Shown piece after piece: positions 10,771 to 23,584 of a stretch of DNA of 64,000 nt. Source of the stretch: Xenopus tropicalis (lineage: Eukaryota > Chordata > Amphibia > Anura > Pipidae); contig NC_030683.2 in assembly GCF_000004195.4 (NCBI RefSeq), forward strand, positions 82,476,910-82,540,909. The letters are read 5' to 3'. Each line of letters starts with the position of its first letter. Positions within the stretch are counted from its first letter, which is position 1. The position numbers and the translations under genes were made by a program. Below the pieces are notes generated by a model. That model searched no databases and was not told where the DNA came from. It saw only the letters and a program-made list of their open reading frames with translations.

Positions 10771-12025
10771 AACTGATCACAAACACAAATGTATAGAGAA
10801 CCCCTAACAGAAGTGCACGTATGAATGCTTTTACATCCTAAGCATTTTAGGGTTAAAAAAAGCACCCCCACCCACACTTTTGCACAGTATCCCTGGGAGT
10901 CAGTGGGAATGGCAAGTTGGGAGGTTAATTTTTTACACCAGCAGCGAATCCACTAAGTCTCACATTAGCTGTAGGTCAGTCTGTGTACGGCCCATATTTA
11001 GCCTCCCCAAACAAAAAAGTCACCCACCGCCTATGGCTGCAGCTCCTCATCTGCCGATGCACCATTCCCTGGCTGAAAATGCATCAGCATGAACCCTCCC
11101 AACCTCTAAGTAATCACCAAATGGATATGGGTCAAAATTAGTTGCCACAGGCATCAAAATTTGCCCAGTAAAAATTTGCAGAGCAACAAATAATTGCTGC
11201 CCCCGTAAAAAAAAAAAATGATACATGTGTTATCTAGTAGAATTAAGTCTAAAACAACTGGACTTTTCTGAGTTTTTCTTGAAAATGTTTCACCACTCAT
11301 CCGAGTGGCTTCTTCAGTTCAAATGACTGGTAGGGAATTCCCCGGTATTTAAACTCTTGATGGTAGTAGAGTCACAGACATCCAATCACAATGGTTCCAT
11401 TGAACTTGTTCAGTTAGGTGTTAGGTGTTAGCTGAAACTGACAGGTGTAAGAAGGTATGATCCAATCACAATGGTACATTTCAGGATGGATTTGCTCATC
11501 ACTACCAATGAGTGCTCTATTTTTACATGTGGATATCCATTTCACTTTTATGCACTTGGGCCATTTTCCCCTATATTGGCAGTGCGTTACAATATATATA
11601 TATATATATATGTAATATTATATTATATATATATATTCCACAAGAAGAGGCACTTCAAAAAACATCTTGCTTGGGTGCAGGCAAGCTAGAGAGACAAGAC
11701 ATGCATCCAATTATCGACCTGACTTTGTATACTTCGATCATGGTACCTTAGTGAATATAAGGTTTTATAAGCAGTAGAGACATTTTATTAATAGACAAGC
11801 TTTCTGGCACAGAGAGTTGTAGATCCACAATAGTCTAAATAACTTCAGTTGACAAAGATGCTGACTAGTATAATGTCTCTATTGCTCATAAAACCATCTA
11901 TGGTTACATTCACTAAGATACTTTAATCAAATATGCAAAGACAGTTCAATAATTGGCTGCGCACCTTATCTCTCTAGTTTGCCTGCACCCAAGTAAGCTT
12001 TTTTAAGAACTTCAAAAACTTGCAG

Positions 12026-12357
12026 TACAGGTATGGGATCCCTTATCCGGAAACCCGTTATCCAGAAAGCTCCGAATTACGGAATGCCCGTCTCCCATAG
12101 ACTCCATTTTAATCAAATAATTAAGAATTTTAAAACTGATTTCCCTTTTCTCTGTAGTAATAAAATAGTACCTTGTAATTGATCCCAACTAAGATACAAA
12201 TAATCCTTATTGGATGCAAAACAATCCTATTGGATTTAATTGCAGTTTTATTGATTCTTTGGTAGACTAAAGGTATGGAGATCCAAATTACGGAAAGACC
12301 CCTTATCTGGAATACCCTTGGTCCCGAGCATTCTGGATAACGGGTCCTATACCTGTA
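12026..12357 (+). mobile_element. Palindromic MITE with TACAGGTATGGGAT ends, copy 1
   Basis: The ends are TACAGGTATGGGATCC and GGTCCTATACCTGTA, extending inward to GGAAACCCGTTATCCAGAAA and its counterpart TTCTGGATAACGGG. The middle has GATCCCAACTAAGATA. Copies 2 and 3 lie at 55364-55682 and 60652-60972 in the same orientation. This repeat is familiar from Xenopus genomic sequence, but I do not assign a superfamily. Flanking TA dinucleotides fit a TA target but are not conclusive. Confidence 0.88.
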
Positions 12358-12443
12358 TATATATTGTACATATATACCTACGCTTCCTGCACTGGCACCC
12401 AGGTATTACTTCTTCTCATGGTGTGCAGCTTACTAGCAACCTG

Positions 12444-12552
<109 letters not shown>

Positions 12553-12725
12553 TTGTGTGTGTCAACACTAAAACAAATAATTAAGTTCTTAGCCTCTTTT
12601 AAGGCTGATGAAGTATGCAAAAACATATGACTATGAAGATTTTCATTCAGCCAAGAAGCTGCTCGGATGAGTAGTAAAACGTCTTCAATGATTACTTAAC
12701 AAGTCCAGTTGCTTTAGATTTATAC

Positions 12726-14990
12726 TAGATATGCAAAGACAGTTCAATAATTTGCGTCATTCCTTATCTTTCTGCTGCTAGTGAATGGCTTGACATACAT
12801 ATATATACATACATATGTATATATTGAAAAATGTATAATGAAACAGTAGAGCTCTTGATGAATCAGATGGCGGTGGGTGTAGAGCTGACCAGACCGGGGA
12901 TGACGTAGTTGGCCATCTTGAATGTGTGGATGAACATTCCCTGTTTTGTTAAAAGGGGAGAGCATTTAGTAGCTTAATGCACAGAATGTCTTCATATCCC
13001 GTAAATACCGATAATATATGAGTTTAGAGGACCTCCTTGTATGAATTTTGTGTTCACAGCCTCATTGCACCTAAAAAAAAATCCAGCAACTGAACAGGGG
13101 TGGTTAGGGGATAGGGGGTTGGGACACTCTGTGGGAGAGATGTCACATATACACTGCACGTGGCGTCACTTCTGCTACATTGGTGCGTGTAAACTCACGC
13201 GCACGGTGCTCATGGCATCACACACACATGATGTAGGGGCGTATTACACCCCTGTATATTATATGTAAACATTTTCATGACAGTCACAACCTCTGTCTTA
13301 CAGGAAGACTAAGCATCTAGCCCACTACTGCCTATGAACCACACACATCTCCTTAGCTTTACTCACTTCTCCCTTACAGGAGTACAGTCAGGAGAATGTC
13401 ATTATTAACATTATGTACCTATAACATAAAAGAAAAATGTTAAAGTTGTAAATAGGGAAAATTAACATAAATAGGAACAAAAAATCATATTTCACAATAT
13501 AATATTCTTCATTAGACAGTAATTGCATAGCAAATGTTAATTGTGCATATTTCATTTTTAAGACCTGCTTAAACGTGGTGCATTTTTTGGCATAAAAATA
13601 AAGACTTTGGGTAAAGATTTACATTCCCTGTGGACTGATGAAAACGATAACATTTGCAATCTGCCTTCCACTGGGGGATGGGGCTCACAAAAGCTAAGGA
13701 CAAAATAAAAGCTGTAGTACCGTGTTAGCCAGTGTCAAAAATAATGTGATGTGGATGGAAACTGTCCCACCTAAGATAAAGCTAAGGAATAATCATTCAC
13801 ACAAAGGAACACATTTTTGTTTTTCCATTAAACACTTTTATTACAGTTTAGGGTTTAAAACACAGCTCTGAGCTTGGGGAAAAAAATCAAGGATTATATG
13901 AGAGGAATATATGAAAAGGTATGTGGATATGTGTAAATTTCACTCTGAGAAAGAGCACCATTGCTCCACCATGGACACTTAAAATCCTCTATGCCATATA
14001 AGACCTCTGTAATATACAGACTTTACAAATTGCTAGGGATTAAACCAATTGCTCTAATTTGTGAGATGGTACTGTATGTGCTAATCTGAATTATAAATAC
14101 AGCTAAAGAAAGAATGGAAATGACATTACAGCTAATTATCGTAGAGCAAGATCTCAAACAGGAAATCTCTGAAGAGCAATAACTGCTGTAGAAGTTTACA
14201 ATAGATACAGCTAATCTGAGCAAATAAATTATTATTATGGTTTGCTTATAAAATACCAGCATATCTACTAGTACTGAGCAATCTTGAAAAAAATGTACTT
14301 GGTGCAGGAATATTGGAATTTTTCAAGGATTTACAGTACAGATCTTGACAATTTCACTCATTAGGTTGCCTATTAATCATAGATTTTAAATAACTGTCAG
14401 CTTGATCACTGGCACCCCACAAAACACAGTTTTAGAAATATGTGGCAGCAAATGGTTATGAATATGTATGAGCCCGAGAACTGGTTTCCCAAAAATATAG
14501 CATTTATAGAATCAAAGAAGCACTTTGCGGATACTCTGAGAATTAGCAATTGTAGACTTTCTGATACACTGTTGAACCAAGGTTAAGAAACTGTTTATAT
14601 CTGTGCAAATATGTGTCAAAACCACCCCCCCACTACACTAGAAACATTTATTACATTCCTCTTGGAACTTAACCCCTAATTTTATATAATAAAATTTCCT
14701 TTTTGTTTTGGTTCCTAGAATGGAGCAGGAAGATGCTATCAGTGCTCATAGCAGAAGGCATTATGGATATAAATATCTTTTCTCTAACTAGAGATCTGGG
14801 TGTAATAGATTGGATCAATTTCTCTAAGAAAAGAAAATGTTTATTATGGCCCCAAAATGAATGGAGATGTTATTGCTGGGCTATACGACAGGGAGCTAAA
14901 GTATCCTGGATGAAAATTACATTGTAAATGGACAGAACCATTAGATATTTATAGACCCCAAGGAAAGACTTGGCTAATGAGAGCGAATAC
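12726..14990. other. No gene seen; repeat fragments
   Basis: The first part holds a partial third copy of the 11649-11735 arm (to about 12790), (AT/ACAT) runs near 12798-12825, and a stretch with GATGACGTAGTTGGCCATC (about 12899) that resembles transposon-derived DNA. Near 13710 is GCTGTAGTACCGTGTTAGCC, an amphibian repeat-like motif. The rest is AT-rich with no structure I can name. Confidence 0.35.
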
Positions 14991-15011
14991 TTGAAAAATT
15001 GGGTTACACAT

Positions 15012-15612
15012 TGAAAGGGATTCTGTCCTCTCCTACTCAATGTATCTGGAGAATAGTAACAAACAAAATTTGTAGGCAGGTTTCAGCGTAAAAATTTCCA
15101 TAGACTCCAATGGCTGCAAAGATATAAAATAAAATAAAGCCGTGCAGTAAAAAAATAAAAGTTGCTTGGCAGCCGCCAAAAAAACTCCTATTGACTCCAA
15201 TGTGTTTTGCAAATTTTTGTTTCTCCATCACTACTGGAGCAGTTAGTTATGCCTGGACATGTGTTTTTCTATTGAGTGCTATTCTTATATCTACCTCTAG
15301 GTGGGGAATGGGAACATTTTTAGCAATGCAATTGTCAGGGAGTTGTTGTTATCTTGTTACCTTCCCATTGTTCTGCTGATCAGCTGCTGGGGGTGAGGGG
15401 CAGTAAAGAGTGACTAAAGTCACATGGCAGAGGGACCTTTGGAAACTAGGAATATGTGAAGCCCCATGTCAAATTTTAAAATTAAATATTAAAAAATCTG
15501 TTTGCTCTGTTGAAAAACAGATTTCAATGCAGGATTCTGCTAGAGCATTGCTAATAACTGATGCATTTTGGAAAAAAATATGTTTTCCCATGACAGAATG
15601 CCTTTCATTTGA
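15012..15612 (+). mobile_element. T2-related MITE (GAAAGGGATTCTGTC ends)
   Basis: The left end GAAAGGGATTCTGTCCTC and right end CATGACAGAATGCCTTTC are inverted repeats of the TTAAAGGGAT.CTGTCATG type, although the flanking TTAA is mutated at both ends. The interior (TATCTACCTCTAGGTGGGGA, CATTTTTAGCAATG, CATGTCAAATTTTAAAATTAA) matches 63630-63990. An insert at about 15055-15235 absent from the other copy contains TTGACTCCAATG-type units like those at 23.6 kb. Non-coding. Confidence 0.75.
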
Positions 15613-16275
15613 AAGAGACTATGTACTGGAGGTTAGTGTTTTACAACCACTTCGTTTTAGCTGCTATGATATGATGACACACTGTATTGAATAAAAATCT
15701 AGCTTGTGTCACAAGTACCTGAAAAACAACCATCTGTACATTGAGAAGGCTTATGATACAAAAGTTAAGGCCATTAAATGGATGAGAGTGATCAGAAAAA
15801 AGCTAAACTATGTCCAAATGCTGAAGTAAAGCTAGAAAAGACTCTTCATAAATCCTCTGTTCCCCCTGGGGTCTGACTTACCAGTACCTTCAAACATCCT
15901 AGTATAATAATTTGATTGATTTACAAAGCACGGCATGAACTCTTTGCTTGGCAGGAGTTTAAAGTACAATGTAAAATCATATTAAGTAAATAGGATTCTA
16001 GCAGGCAGCAGCTTTGTTGAGGTGTGCAAAGCTATAAAAGAGCAGAGCCAGGCAAAAAGAAATTGGCAAATCGGGGTGCACACTTCATGAACCAAAAAAA
16101 CATCAAAGAAGATTAAAGGGGTGGTAAACCCTCCATAAAACTGTACCATTGCATCCTCAACAAGGATAACCCAAGACCTAACTATAGATCCACCAATCAG
16201 AATGCTGTTTACCAGCACTATGTCCATGATATAGTTAGAGAGATATATAGCTAGAGATTATTGTGTTACTTTGCC

Positions 16276-16281
16276 TTTATT
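16276..16281 (-). promoter_or_regulatory. Candidate polyadenylation signal AATAAA
   Basis: TTTATT on the plus strand is AATAAA on the minus strand, and it is the first such signal downstream of the stop at 16824. It would give a 3' UTR of about 550-570 bases. A single hexamer in AT-rich DNA is weak evidence by itself. Confidence 0.4.
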
Positions 16282-16823
16282 ATAATACATTGTGATCAAA
16301 CATCAGGAGGGAGAACATACAGCTGTTTATAGTCCTATGACAGAAAAGCTGTAAAGATTCCAGCTACAGGTGTTTTAACATAGTATATAGAGTCAGATTT
16401 ATATAGATTACATGGGATTCTCTTTGGAAGATTTTTTTTAGCATTTTAATGCAGCTGTGGACCGTTTAGAGCTTTGGTAAAGTTGTATTGTGTGATATTG
16501 CTTGTAAAATTTTAATATCGCTTAAGGGCAACTTGATACTTTCTACCTGTGGATCAGCACTTGCATGCACCTGAATGAGTACAGATAGATCCGGAAGGAG
16601 AGATCCACTACATGGAAATACAAAGCGAAACACCTGTATGTAAAAGCCCTTAATTATACAATCCTGATGTTGCTGGACTACGGCTCCAGCACAGTTTAAA
16701 TCATTGGTAAAATGGCAAGGAATTCTGTGATTTGTAATGCAAAAAAAAAAATTGGGTAAAGTTTGAGTTGAGAACATGTTTACATCCACCTATGTGGAAT
16801 ATTTAGTTTTGCAGTTCTGGGGA

Positions 16824-17052
16824 TCAATAACATGTTGGGAAGTGCAAGGTTAAAGTGTGGATGTAGTCGTACTCCTGACAGTTGATTTCTGAGCTCAGTG
16901 TATCAGACACTCCATACAGGTAGCGCACTGTAATCCTGCCATCGATCTTCAGCTTCTCGCCTTTCCAGGCCAAGTAGATAGTTCTTCCTGACAGGTGAAC
17001 AGAGCTGCAACGCTCTGCTGCTGACAGATATTGATCAAAGATATTTGTTAGG
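16824..17052 (-). CDS. Last coding exon of an unidentified vertebrate gene
   Basis: Translated on the minus strand, this gives 75 residues followed by TGA (complement 16824-16826), starting one base into the exon (the split codon is completed by C at 17052). The exon follows an AG (complement of CT at 17053-17054) and a pyrimidine-rich stretch, and upstream in frame there is a TGA, so the frame begins at the splice. Visible residues: DQYLSAAERC near the start, then SGRTIYLAWKGEKLKIDG, ITVRYLYGV, and the end NCQEYDYIHTLTLHFPTCY. Codon use, balanced composition, three cysteines and a dense mix of charged and aromatic residues look like a real folded domain, possibly an extracellular one; that is inference. 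I do not recognise the family. The earlier exons must be at higher coordinates, and none was found in the window. Confidence 0.68.
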
Positions 17053-17054
17053 CT

Positions 17055-17420
17055 TTGTCAATAGGAGAGTGACAATGAGGACGTCCCTTGCCTGCAGAGA
17101 GATGGCTGCACACATGTAAGACGGCAGCTTTGGGCTTGAAGCCGAGTCTTTAAAGACTATAATAGACGCTATATAAATGGAATACACACCACATGAAATG
17201 ATGCAGCAGCAGATTTTGGCTCTGCTTCCTCCGTCACTCTGGCTGATTAATGATATCTAATGAAAAGCAATGTAGAGATAAATGTATTTACTGTTCTTCA
17301 CAGGGAGGCGTCAAAGTAGTGATGAGGCTGGGTGATTTCCTGGAAGGTTTTAATTCCGAATGCATCCTTCTCACGGATGCCCAACATTAGCCAAGGTTTG
17401 GGGTATTAATAAATAGGACA
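17055..17420. promoter_or_regulatory. Non-repetitive sequence upstream of the last exon, possibly conserved
   Basis: If the exon at 16824-17052 is real, this is intron. It contains GGCTGATTAATGATATCTAATG (about 17240-17261) and other TAAT cores in a repeat-free setting, with higher GC than its surroundings. A second possible acceptor, CTCTCTGCAG on the minus strand at about 17092-17101, is excluded for this frame by the in-frame TGA downstream of it. Confidence 0.3.
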
Positions 17421-20400
17421 AGATTGCTTGGCTATAACAGGGGGTATGCAAAACAAAAAGTATATCTAAAATCCACCCTATAAAATGTTCTCCAAGGATA
17501 ATATAAAGGTCAAAGTTCAGTCTGCTGGTTGCAAAGTGGTCATTTCTTTTGCTATGGTCTTCTTCTTGTAACTAATCATAGCTTTTGCTGCAGAGAAGAT
17601 TGTTTTCATGCTGCAAGACGTCCTTTAGCCATACAGAAGGAATAGGGCAGTCTAAAGAGCACAAGCTGACTACAGCTCTGTGATTTTTTGTAGCTAATTA
17701 TCACATTTAGCCATCACATGGGCAATAATATTCCCCATCTCATCTCATGGGAACCTTTGGGAGACAATCAAACATTTTTGGCTAAAATGTTATGCACACA
17801 TAATTAAACAACAACAAGAGCCATCTGGGCTGTGTGTTCAGTCAAATAGATACAGCGGGTTCAGAAATGGATGGTAGTAATAAATGCAGATCACTTATCA
17901 AGACTTTGTAACATGTTCCTAAATATTCCTAATGGCATAGCAGCCAAGGGACAATATTCAGAGAGCATCTCACTCCAAACTGAGGCATCAGTGGGACTTA
18001 TTTAAATATAGAATGTGATCAAAGTGATAAGCTTATTGTCTCTATCTGTCCATCTCCTATATGATCACATAATATCACTTCTGAAAACACACATAGATGT
18101 TCCAGAAATTACATAATTTACACCTACAATGACTGATAAAAACTGCCCTGGAACATAACCAACATGGACACTAATTAGTATCTGAATTGATAAATTATAA
18201 GTAAGTTACTGGCCATGCTATTCTGAGAGCTCTATATTATTAATGTTAATAAGAAATTCTGGGGGAAAATGCTGTTTTAACTAAATGAAATTCGATAATA
18301 TTTGCACTAGACTCTAATCAAATTTATGGACTTTTGCACTGCCAGAAATTTAAAAAGCATCTAAAACATGTCTGCTTTATTAGTAGACTTACATATACTG
18401 TATACAAGAAAATATATCTGGTAATGAAAAAGATTATATGTAACAAACACAACATACTGATTTTAAAATTAGATCCTATTCTCTGTATATCGGAAGGCAA
18501 GGAAAACATCAGGTGTATGATATAAAGTGACAGATTTGTTATCCTGGGAATGAGAGATGGTTTTGTATATCTAGCAGATAGAGAATGCTGTCACACCCTG
18601 CTTTATCTATTCGGCTTAGTACCAGCGCTTCACTAATAAGAACAGGGGAGGGGGATGCAATTTGTCTAATCCCTTGAGCCATGAAGCGAGCGTCCACTTC
18701 CATCCCTCATATGGTTGGCTAATCTCACATTGTTCCTTCTCCAAAAAGAGCTCACAGTGGACCTCACATAGTATCTTATTAAAATAAGCAAGAGGGAGAC
18801 AGTGTATCAGATTCCACAGTGAACTGTTGCCAGATACACATTTGTAACCCCCTGGATAGCAAAGAGTTAAATGTTTTGGAACTCACACCATTTTTACTGT
18901 GATGTTTGTATGGACCACTGAAATAGTGGCTTATTTATTGTGCTATGCCTTAGCACTTGAGACAAAAATATTGATTAGCTATCAAGGGTCTTGAGATTTT
19001 GGGACTTTTAGATCCCAGACCCAAGAACTTGACTTATTATAAAAGGGCAATTTACATTGTGTTAGTCCTATTTAGCCAGGAGCACCAGGGCCACTGGATG
19101 TGTTTCAATACATCAACTGGTCCTGGTGTCCATGTTGAGGCAACAATACATTTACTAATAATTACTGCTCCCACTTTTAGCAGGCATGCTTTCCTAAACG
19201 TCTCTTTGCATGACTGCAGGAAAAAGAAAGTGTACTTGTCCCTAGACAAGCATCTTGCTGTCTGACTTATCTAGCCAGGAGCCAATAATGCTTTGGGAAA
19301 TTACCAAAACAACATCCCTTTTAGGTCCTAGCATGACAGGATTTTTTAAACTCACCATTTGGGGAGACCATTATGATGTCTTTATACATAAGGGAACAAA
19401 GTTCTAACTTTTTCAGAAGTATCCAAGGCAGCATACCGTTAGGCTTGTTTATAGTACTGGTAGGAATTCCAGGGCATAAGAACAATGATAAAATGTCAGC
19501 TGATTTAAAAAAAATATGCATGGGAATTAAACAGCTCTTTAAGTATTGGTTTTGCTTTGTGCATCTATGGCATTTTCTTTCTCCTTACCTCTTAATACAA
19601 ATAATTCTGTGTCTAAATTTCTCTTTTTGGCCTTACCAGCTTACCTAAAAAACTCCCAGTTTAGTAGGAGAGGACTCTGCAGGACTTTCTCCTCAATTCA
19701 TTTTCATGTAGCGTGCCAAGTGCATTTTCCATTTCTGTGCATATAGGTAAGAATTAAAAAAAAAAAAAAAAAAATGCATACATTTCTAATCTGCATTATA
19801 AAAAAACCTCCCACAGTAGCCACAGCTCAGAACAAGCCACTACAACTGTACCAGTATGGGGCACAAATAACATTTAAACAAGAACTACACTGTAAATGAT
19901 CATATTTTTTATCTACTTTTTGTTGACAATAAAAACCACAGAAATACTTCTCATGTGACATTGGTCCAATGAATATGAACACGGCTCAGCAGTGTCCAAT
20001 TTTGAAAGCAATTAACTAAGTAACTTTGTATCATGATAACTGACATTATCCCCCAGCTATGCATGACATTACATGTGGCAAACCCATGTAATCAAGTAAG
20101 AATCTTGTACACCTGTCCACACCTGTCCACTGCATGTAAGGTATGTATCAAGTAGTGGTTTCCATTCATGCAGATGGAAGGTGCTTTTGGATGCTTTGTT
20201 GCTTGCAAGAGAGGTGATTACCTGCAGTTGACAAAGTGCCCTGTTTGCCATGGGCCATTCTTAGCCTTTGTATGGCTGACTTTATTCTAGCCTCGCATTA
20301 CAGATAAGGAATGAAACACAACAGCAGAAAGTTCCAAAGCTCTGTCCAAGTACAGGCCCAGACTGGCAATCTGTGGATCCAGGAAAATGCAAGAGGGGCT

Positions 20401-20680
20401 GCTGTAAGATGTCACAGACAGTGACTATTTAGTGGGCTGGTGGGGGGCTGTTTGGGACTCTGTGTACTGGAAATGCCAGGGTTTGTTTTGAATTCCGGTC
20501 CGAGCCTGCCTGAGCCTCTTACTAGACTCACAGAAGAAGTAGGAAACTGTTAAAATCTAAGAACAAGTGGTAAACCACAGCAACCAATAAGAAGTTTGTC
20601 TCAATATAGTTGACTGGTAAATGCCACCTGCTGATATTGTTGCTGCATATATTTAGAGCTAAAGTGTAAAGAGCCCCAGG
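17421..20680. other. AT-rich DNA without recognisable gene
   Basis: No exon found on either strand. A 19-base A run is at 19756-19774. The tract 18590-18760 is repeat-free and GC-balanced, with ATGAAGCGAGCGTCCACTTC, and may be functional, but nothing more can be said. Confidence 0.35.
19756..19774. repeat. Poly-A tract
   Basis: Nineteen consecutive A residues. No SINE or retrocopy body is evident just upstream. Confidence 0.95.
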
Positions 20681-20688
20681 CTACCGGC

Positions 20689-20818
20689 GTGGGTTCTTAC
20701 CTCTATGCATGCCGGGCCCCGGGCCACCGGTGCGGGTTCTTACCTCTATGCATGCCGGGCCCTGGGCTACCGGTGCGGGTTCTTACCTCTATGCATGCCG
20801 GGCCCCGGGCTGCTCCAT
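20689..20818. repeat. GC-rich 43-bp tandem repeat, three copies
   Basis: Three copies of a 43-bp unit marked by TTCTTACCTCTATGCATGCC and GGGCCCCGGG/CACCGGTGCGGG. It is strikingly GC-rich against an AT-rich background and contains the palindromes GCATGC and CCCGGG. The 350 bases that follow (GCGCTGACG, then TTTTGCCTGACTT repeats) resemble the end of an amphibian LTR or other mobile element, so the array may belong to that element. The period equals that of the 9793-10275 array, but the sequences are unrelated. Confidence 0.92.
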
Positions 20819-21230
20819 GTAGGTGCGCTCCCCGGCGTCTCCATCTTCATTGTGTTCCGGTGCACATTGTCCCTAATTGTGCACATACGCAACACTACGT
20901 TGTGACAGATGCGCTGACGTTACTTTTGGGGCCGAATTTTAATTTTAAACTGGTTCTCTGTTTGTTTCAAATTGCCCAAGCTGGTTCTGTGTACCTGGTT
21001 CCTAGCTAAGCTCTTTTGTGTTTGATCTACTGATTTTGACTTTTTGCCTGACTTCTGATTTACAACTCTTTGCTGCCGGCCACTGACCTTTTGCCTGACT
21101 TTGATTCCGTCTGATCCCTTCTGTACCGCGTTTTTGGAAATAACATCGGCTGTGAGTAGGATCCCTGTCCCTTATTCCTGGCAGTTTCGGACTCCTATAC
21201 ATACAGTCCATAATGTTATATTGGACAATG
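20819..21230. repeat. Possible retroelement end, unclassified
   Basis: It contains spaced repeats of a TTTGCCTGACTT-type phrase (about 21040-21105) and a run TGTACCTGGTTCCTAGCTAAG. Such TTGCCTGAC-rich tracts occur in frog repeats, but I cannot assign a family, and no terminal motif or target duplication was located. Confidence 0.3.
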
Positions 21231-23580
21231 TTCATTGAATAATATTGGTCAAAAAGACATTGATAGGTATCCCAGAAAACTGGTTTAACAAGAATATGGG
21301 AAGCTTGGAAATCCTATGGGACAGTGACAGCTATGTGTGACATTTAGCATAACAGGTGATTGGAAATGAACAATATGGCAAGGGAAATATCCCTTGGTCT
21401 ACAGCGACTACTACTGGGCAGTGTTTCATCCTAGTTACGGGATGTTTAAATGCAAACATTGAGGGGCTAGGGCCTGGTTGTCATGGAGGGCAAGTGGATA
21501 TAACTTGAAGCCCTTCCACTTGGTGTAGCAGCAGAAGAAGAAAGAAAGGAACAAGGAACAGGTGATGTATCTGGAAAAAGCACCTTTAAGAATAGCTGCA
21601 CAGACATCACACCTTATACATGCACACAAAGACAATAGGATAGTATAGTTAGAATATATTTATTAGAAGCCTTGTATGCTGGATGCTTCTCTTACTATAG
21701 GATTCAAAGTAACTGTGATAATATTGTTTGATTGTACTAACTGATTATAGTAATTAAACTTCTATGTTTATAACATATCAGAGTCATTGATACATTATCA
21801 CAAGTTGATAGAATATATGTGTTATTAAACAAAGTCGATAACCCGGTATTTAGGGGGGCTTTTTACACATAACATAAAGCAAACTTTGCACTTTTATTGC
21901 ATAACTCTAAATGTTTCCTCTGTTGCCAAAGTGTTTTGCTGTGGGTGCAAACGTAGATAGCAATACTGTGTTTAAGACCTTGAGCTGGGGGTGTTAGGGA
22001 TTAATAAATACAGTTTGCTCCTCATACCTTACTACATTCTCATTGCCCTGGAACATTAATGTCCTAGGTCCTATAAGTTATAAATGGATACAGGCAGTAC
22101 GCTGGACATTGATAAATGCATATCAACCCAGAACGAAGGGAGAGGGATTCTACACATCATTTCTTGAGGATGAAAACTTTATACACACAAAATGTGTTGA
22201 CTTAAGAATCAATCCTCAATTTATCTCTTGAAAGACACAGTCAAAAGAAGACATATATGAAGGGCTACATTATGCTATTTATAGGTGTTTATGCTTCTGG
22301 CTTTGATTACATGAACAAAGACATGTGAACGGAGTGTTCAAAAACCTAACAGGGTTCTTATTGGGGATTCCTCTTGTGTTAAGATGGCTGCTCCCCATTA
22401 AAATCTCTGATATTGCTAGACTAAAATTCCCCCCCCCTCTTTAGGCAGTTACTGGCCTAAAGGTGTGTGAGCAGAAATTAATGTTTGTCATTAGCCACTT
22501 ATTTGAAATGGTAGAAATCTTAGGCAAATTTTGGCACAGAAAAACAGTGAGAAAATGGCCCATATAATGTTGTCCATGCACTAAGGTAACTAAGTATTTA
22601 TTCAGTGCTAGTAAAGCCACAGAAAGGGTGTATGAGTGGGCTACAGACAATGAAGAGAGATTCTTACCATTCCTGGCATGTTTTGAGCATAAACAACTAA
22701 TGAAATATGCACCTTTAGCACTGAAATCCTTGTTTCTCAGTTATGACACCAAATCCTTTAGAGTTGGACAGGTTATGTGACAATGGATTAAGACAGACAC
22801 CTTATTAAACATCTTCCAGCAGGTTAGAAAACAAGGACATGAAGGAAGGTCAAATCTGTGCTGACAGGCTCTACTTCTGTACATCAAATTAAACCTAGTG
22901 ACTCACAGTCTCAATTACTGTCCATGAATTGCACCAACTTCATGGGGAAGAGTCATTTATTGGCAATTTTGCATAGCAGAAAGATCAAACAATAACAATG
23001 TGAAGGTCAGGAGATCTAGTCTGCAAATATCCTAAAATGGCAGGTGCTGGATCCGAAATGTAATTACTAGTAAAGGAGAAAGGCGGAGACTGTTGAAAGT
23101 AAAGCACTGAGATGCAACATAATTACCTTACACAAAAACTGCTCTGTCTGGTAAGTATAGAATTTTTGTAATTGTGATGAAAACAGACACCTTTGACAAC
23201 TTTGCATTTAAAGGGAAAATCTTTTCTATAACTCTACAAATTGCATCTCCTTCAGTGATAGTTCTGCCAAAAGGGGCATTTAGAAACTTGCCTCAGGCAG
23301 TACTTTACCAAAGGTGGCAATAAACCAGCGATGGCAAACCAATGTGTTTAAAACTATAAGAAATATATTTAAAAAGGCTGTTGATTATACAGTTTGCCTG
23401 TTTTATTTATTGGTCATATGTGGTATGTTGCTAGGAGCTGAAATGCAGCAACATGTGGAAGGTGCACATACTGCATTGGAAGTTTTATGCCCCCTTGTAT
23501 ACCATTATGTATATAATAATACACAAATAAGAGGTAAAAAGTACATATCTTTTTCAGGTAATGGGGAAACTTTGGCTCAT
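21231..23580. other. No gene seen
   Basis: AT-rich, apparently single-copy DNA. Short open frames show no splice-bounded coding pattern and no known motif. Confidence 0.35.
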
Positions 23581-23584
23581 TTTT

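Larger units (their letters stand above)
9131..11035. mobile_element. hAT-like non-autonomous transposon with 8-bp target duplication
   Basis: The ends are CATAGGCGG (9131) and CCGCCTATG (11035), perfect 9-bp inverted repeats that extend imperfectly into the TTGGGGAGGCTAA blocks. They are flanked by GCTGCAGG (9123-9130) and GCTGCAGC (11036-11043), an 8-bp direct repeat with one mismatch. An 8-bp duplication and short CA...TG inverted ends are typical of hAT transposons. Just inside the left end is a hairpin, CTTGGGGAGGCTAAGCCTCC. The interior has no transposase; it holds a 43-bp minisatellite (9793-10275) and a separate MITE (10338-10770). Length 1905 bp. Confidence 0.75.

Noticed and set aside
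16113..16230. TTAAAGGGGTGGTAAACCCTCC as a MITE end
   Set aside because: It looks like a T2-type end, but no partner end was found, so no element is called.
17092..17101. Alternative splice acceptor CTCTCTGCAG (minus strand) for the last exon
   Set aside because: Using it would put a TGA in frame before the conserved-looking part; the acceptor at 17053-17054 leaves the frame open.
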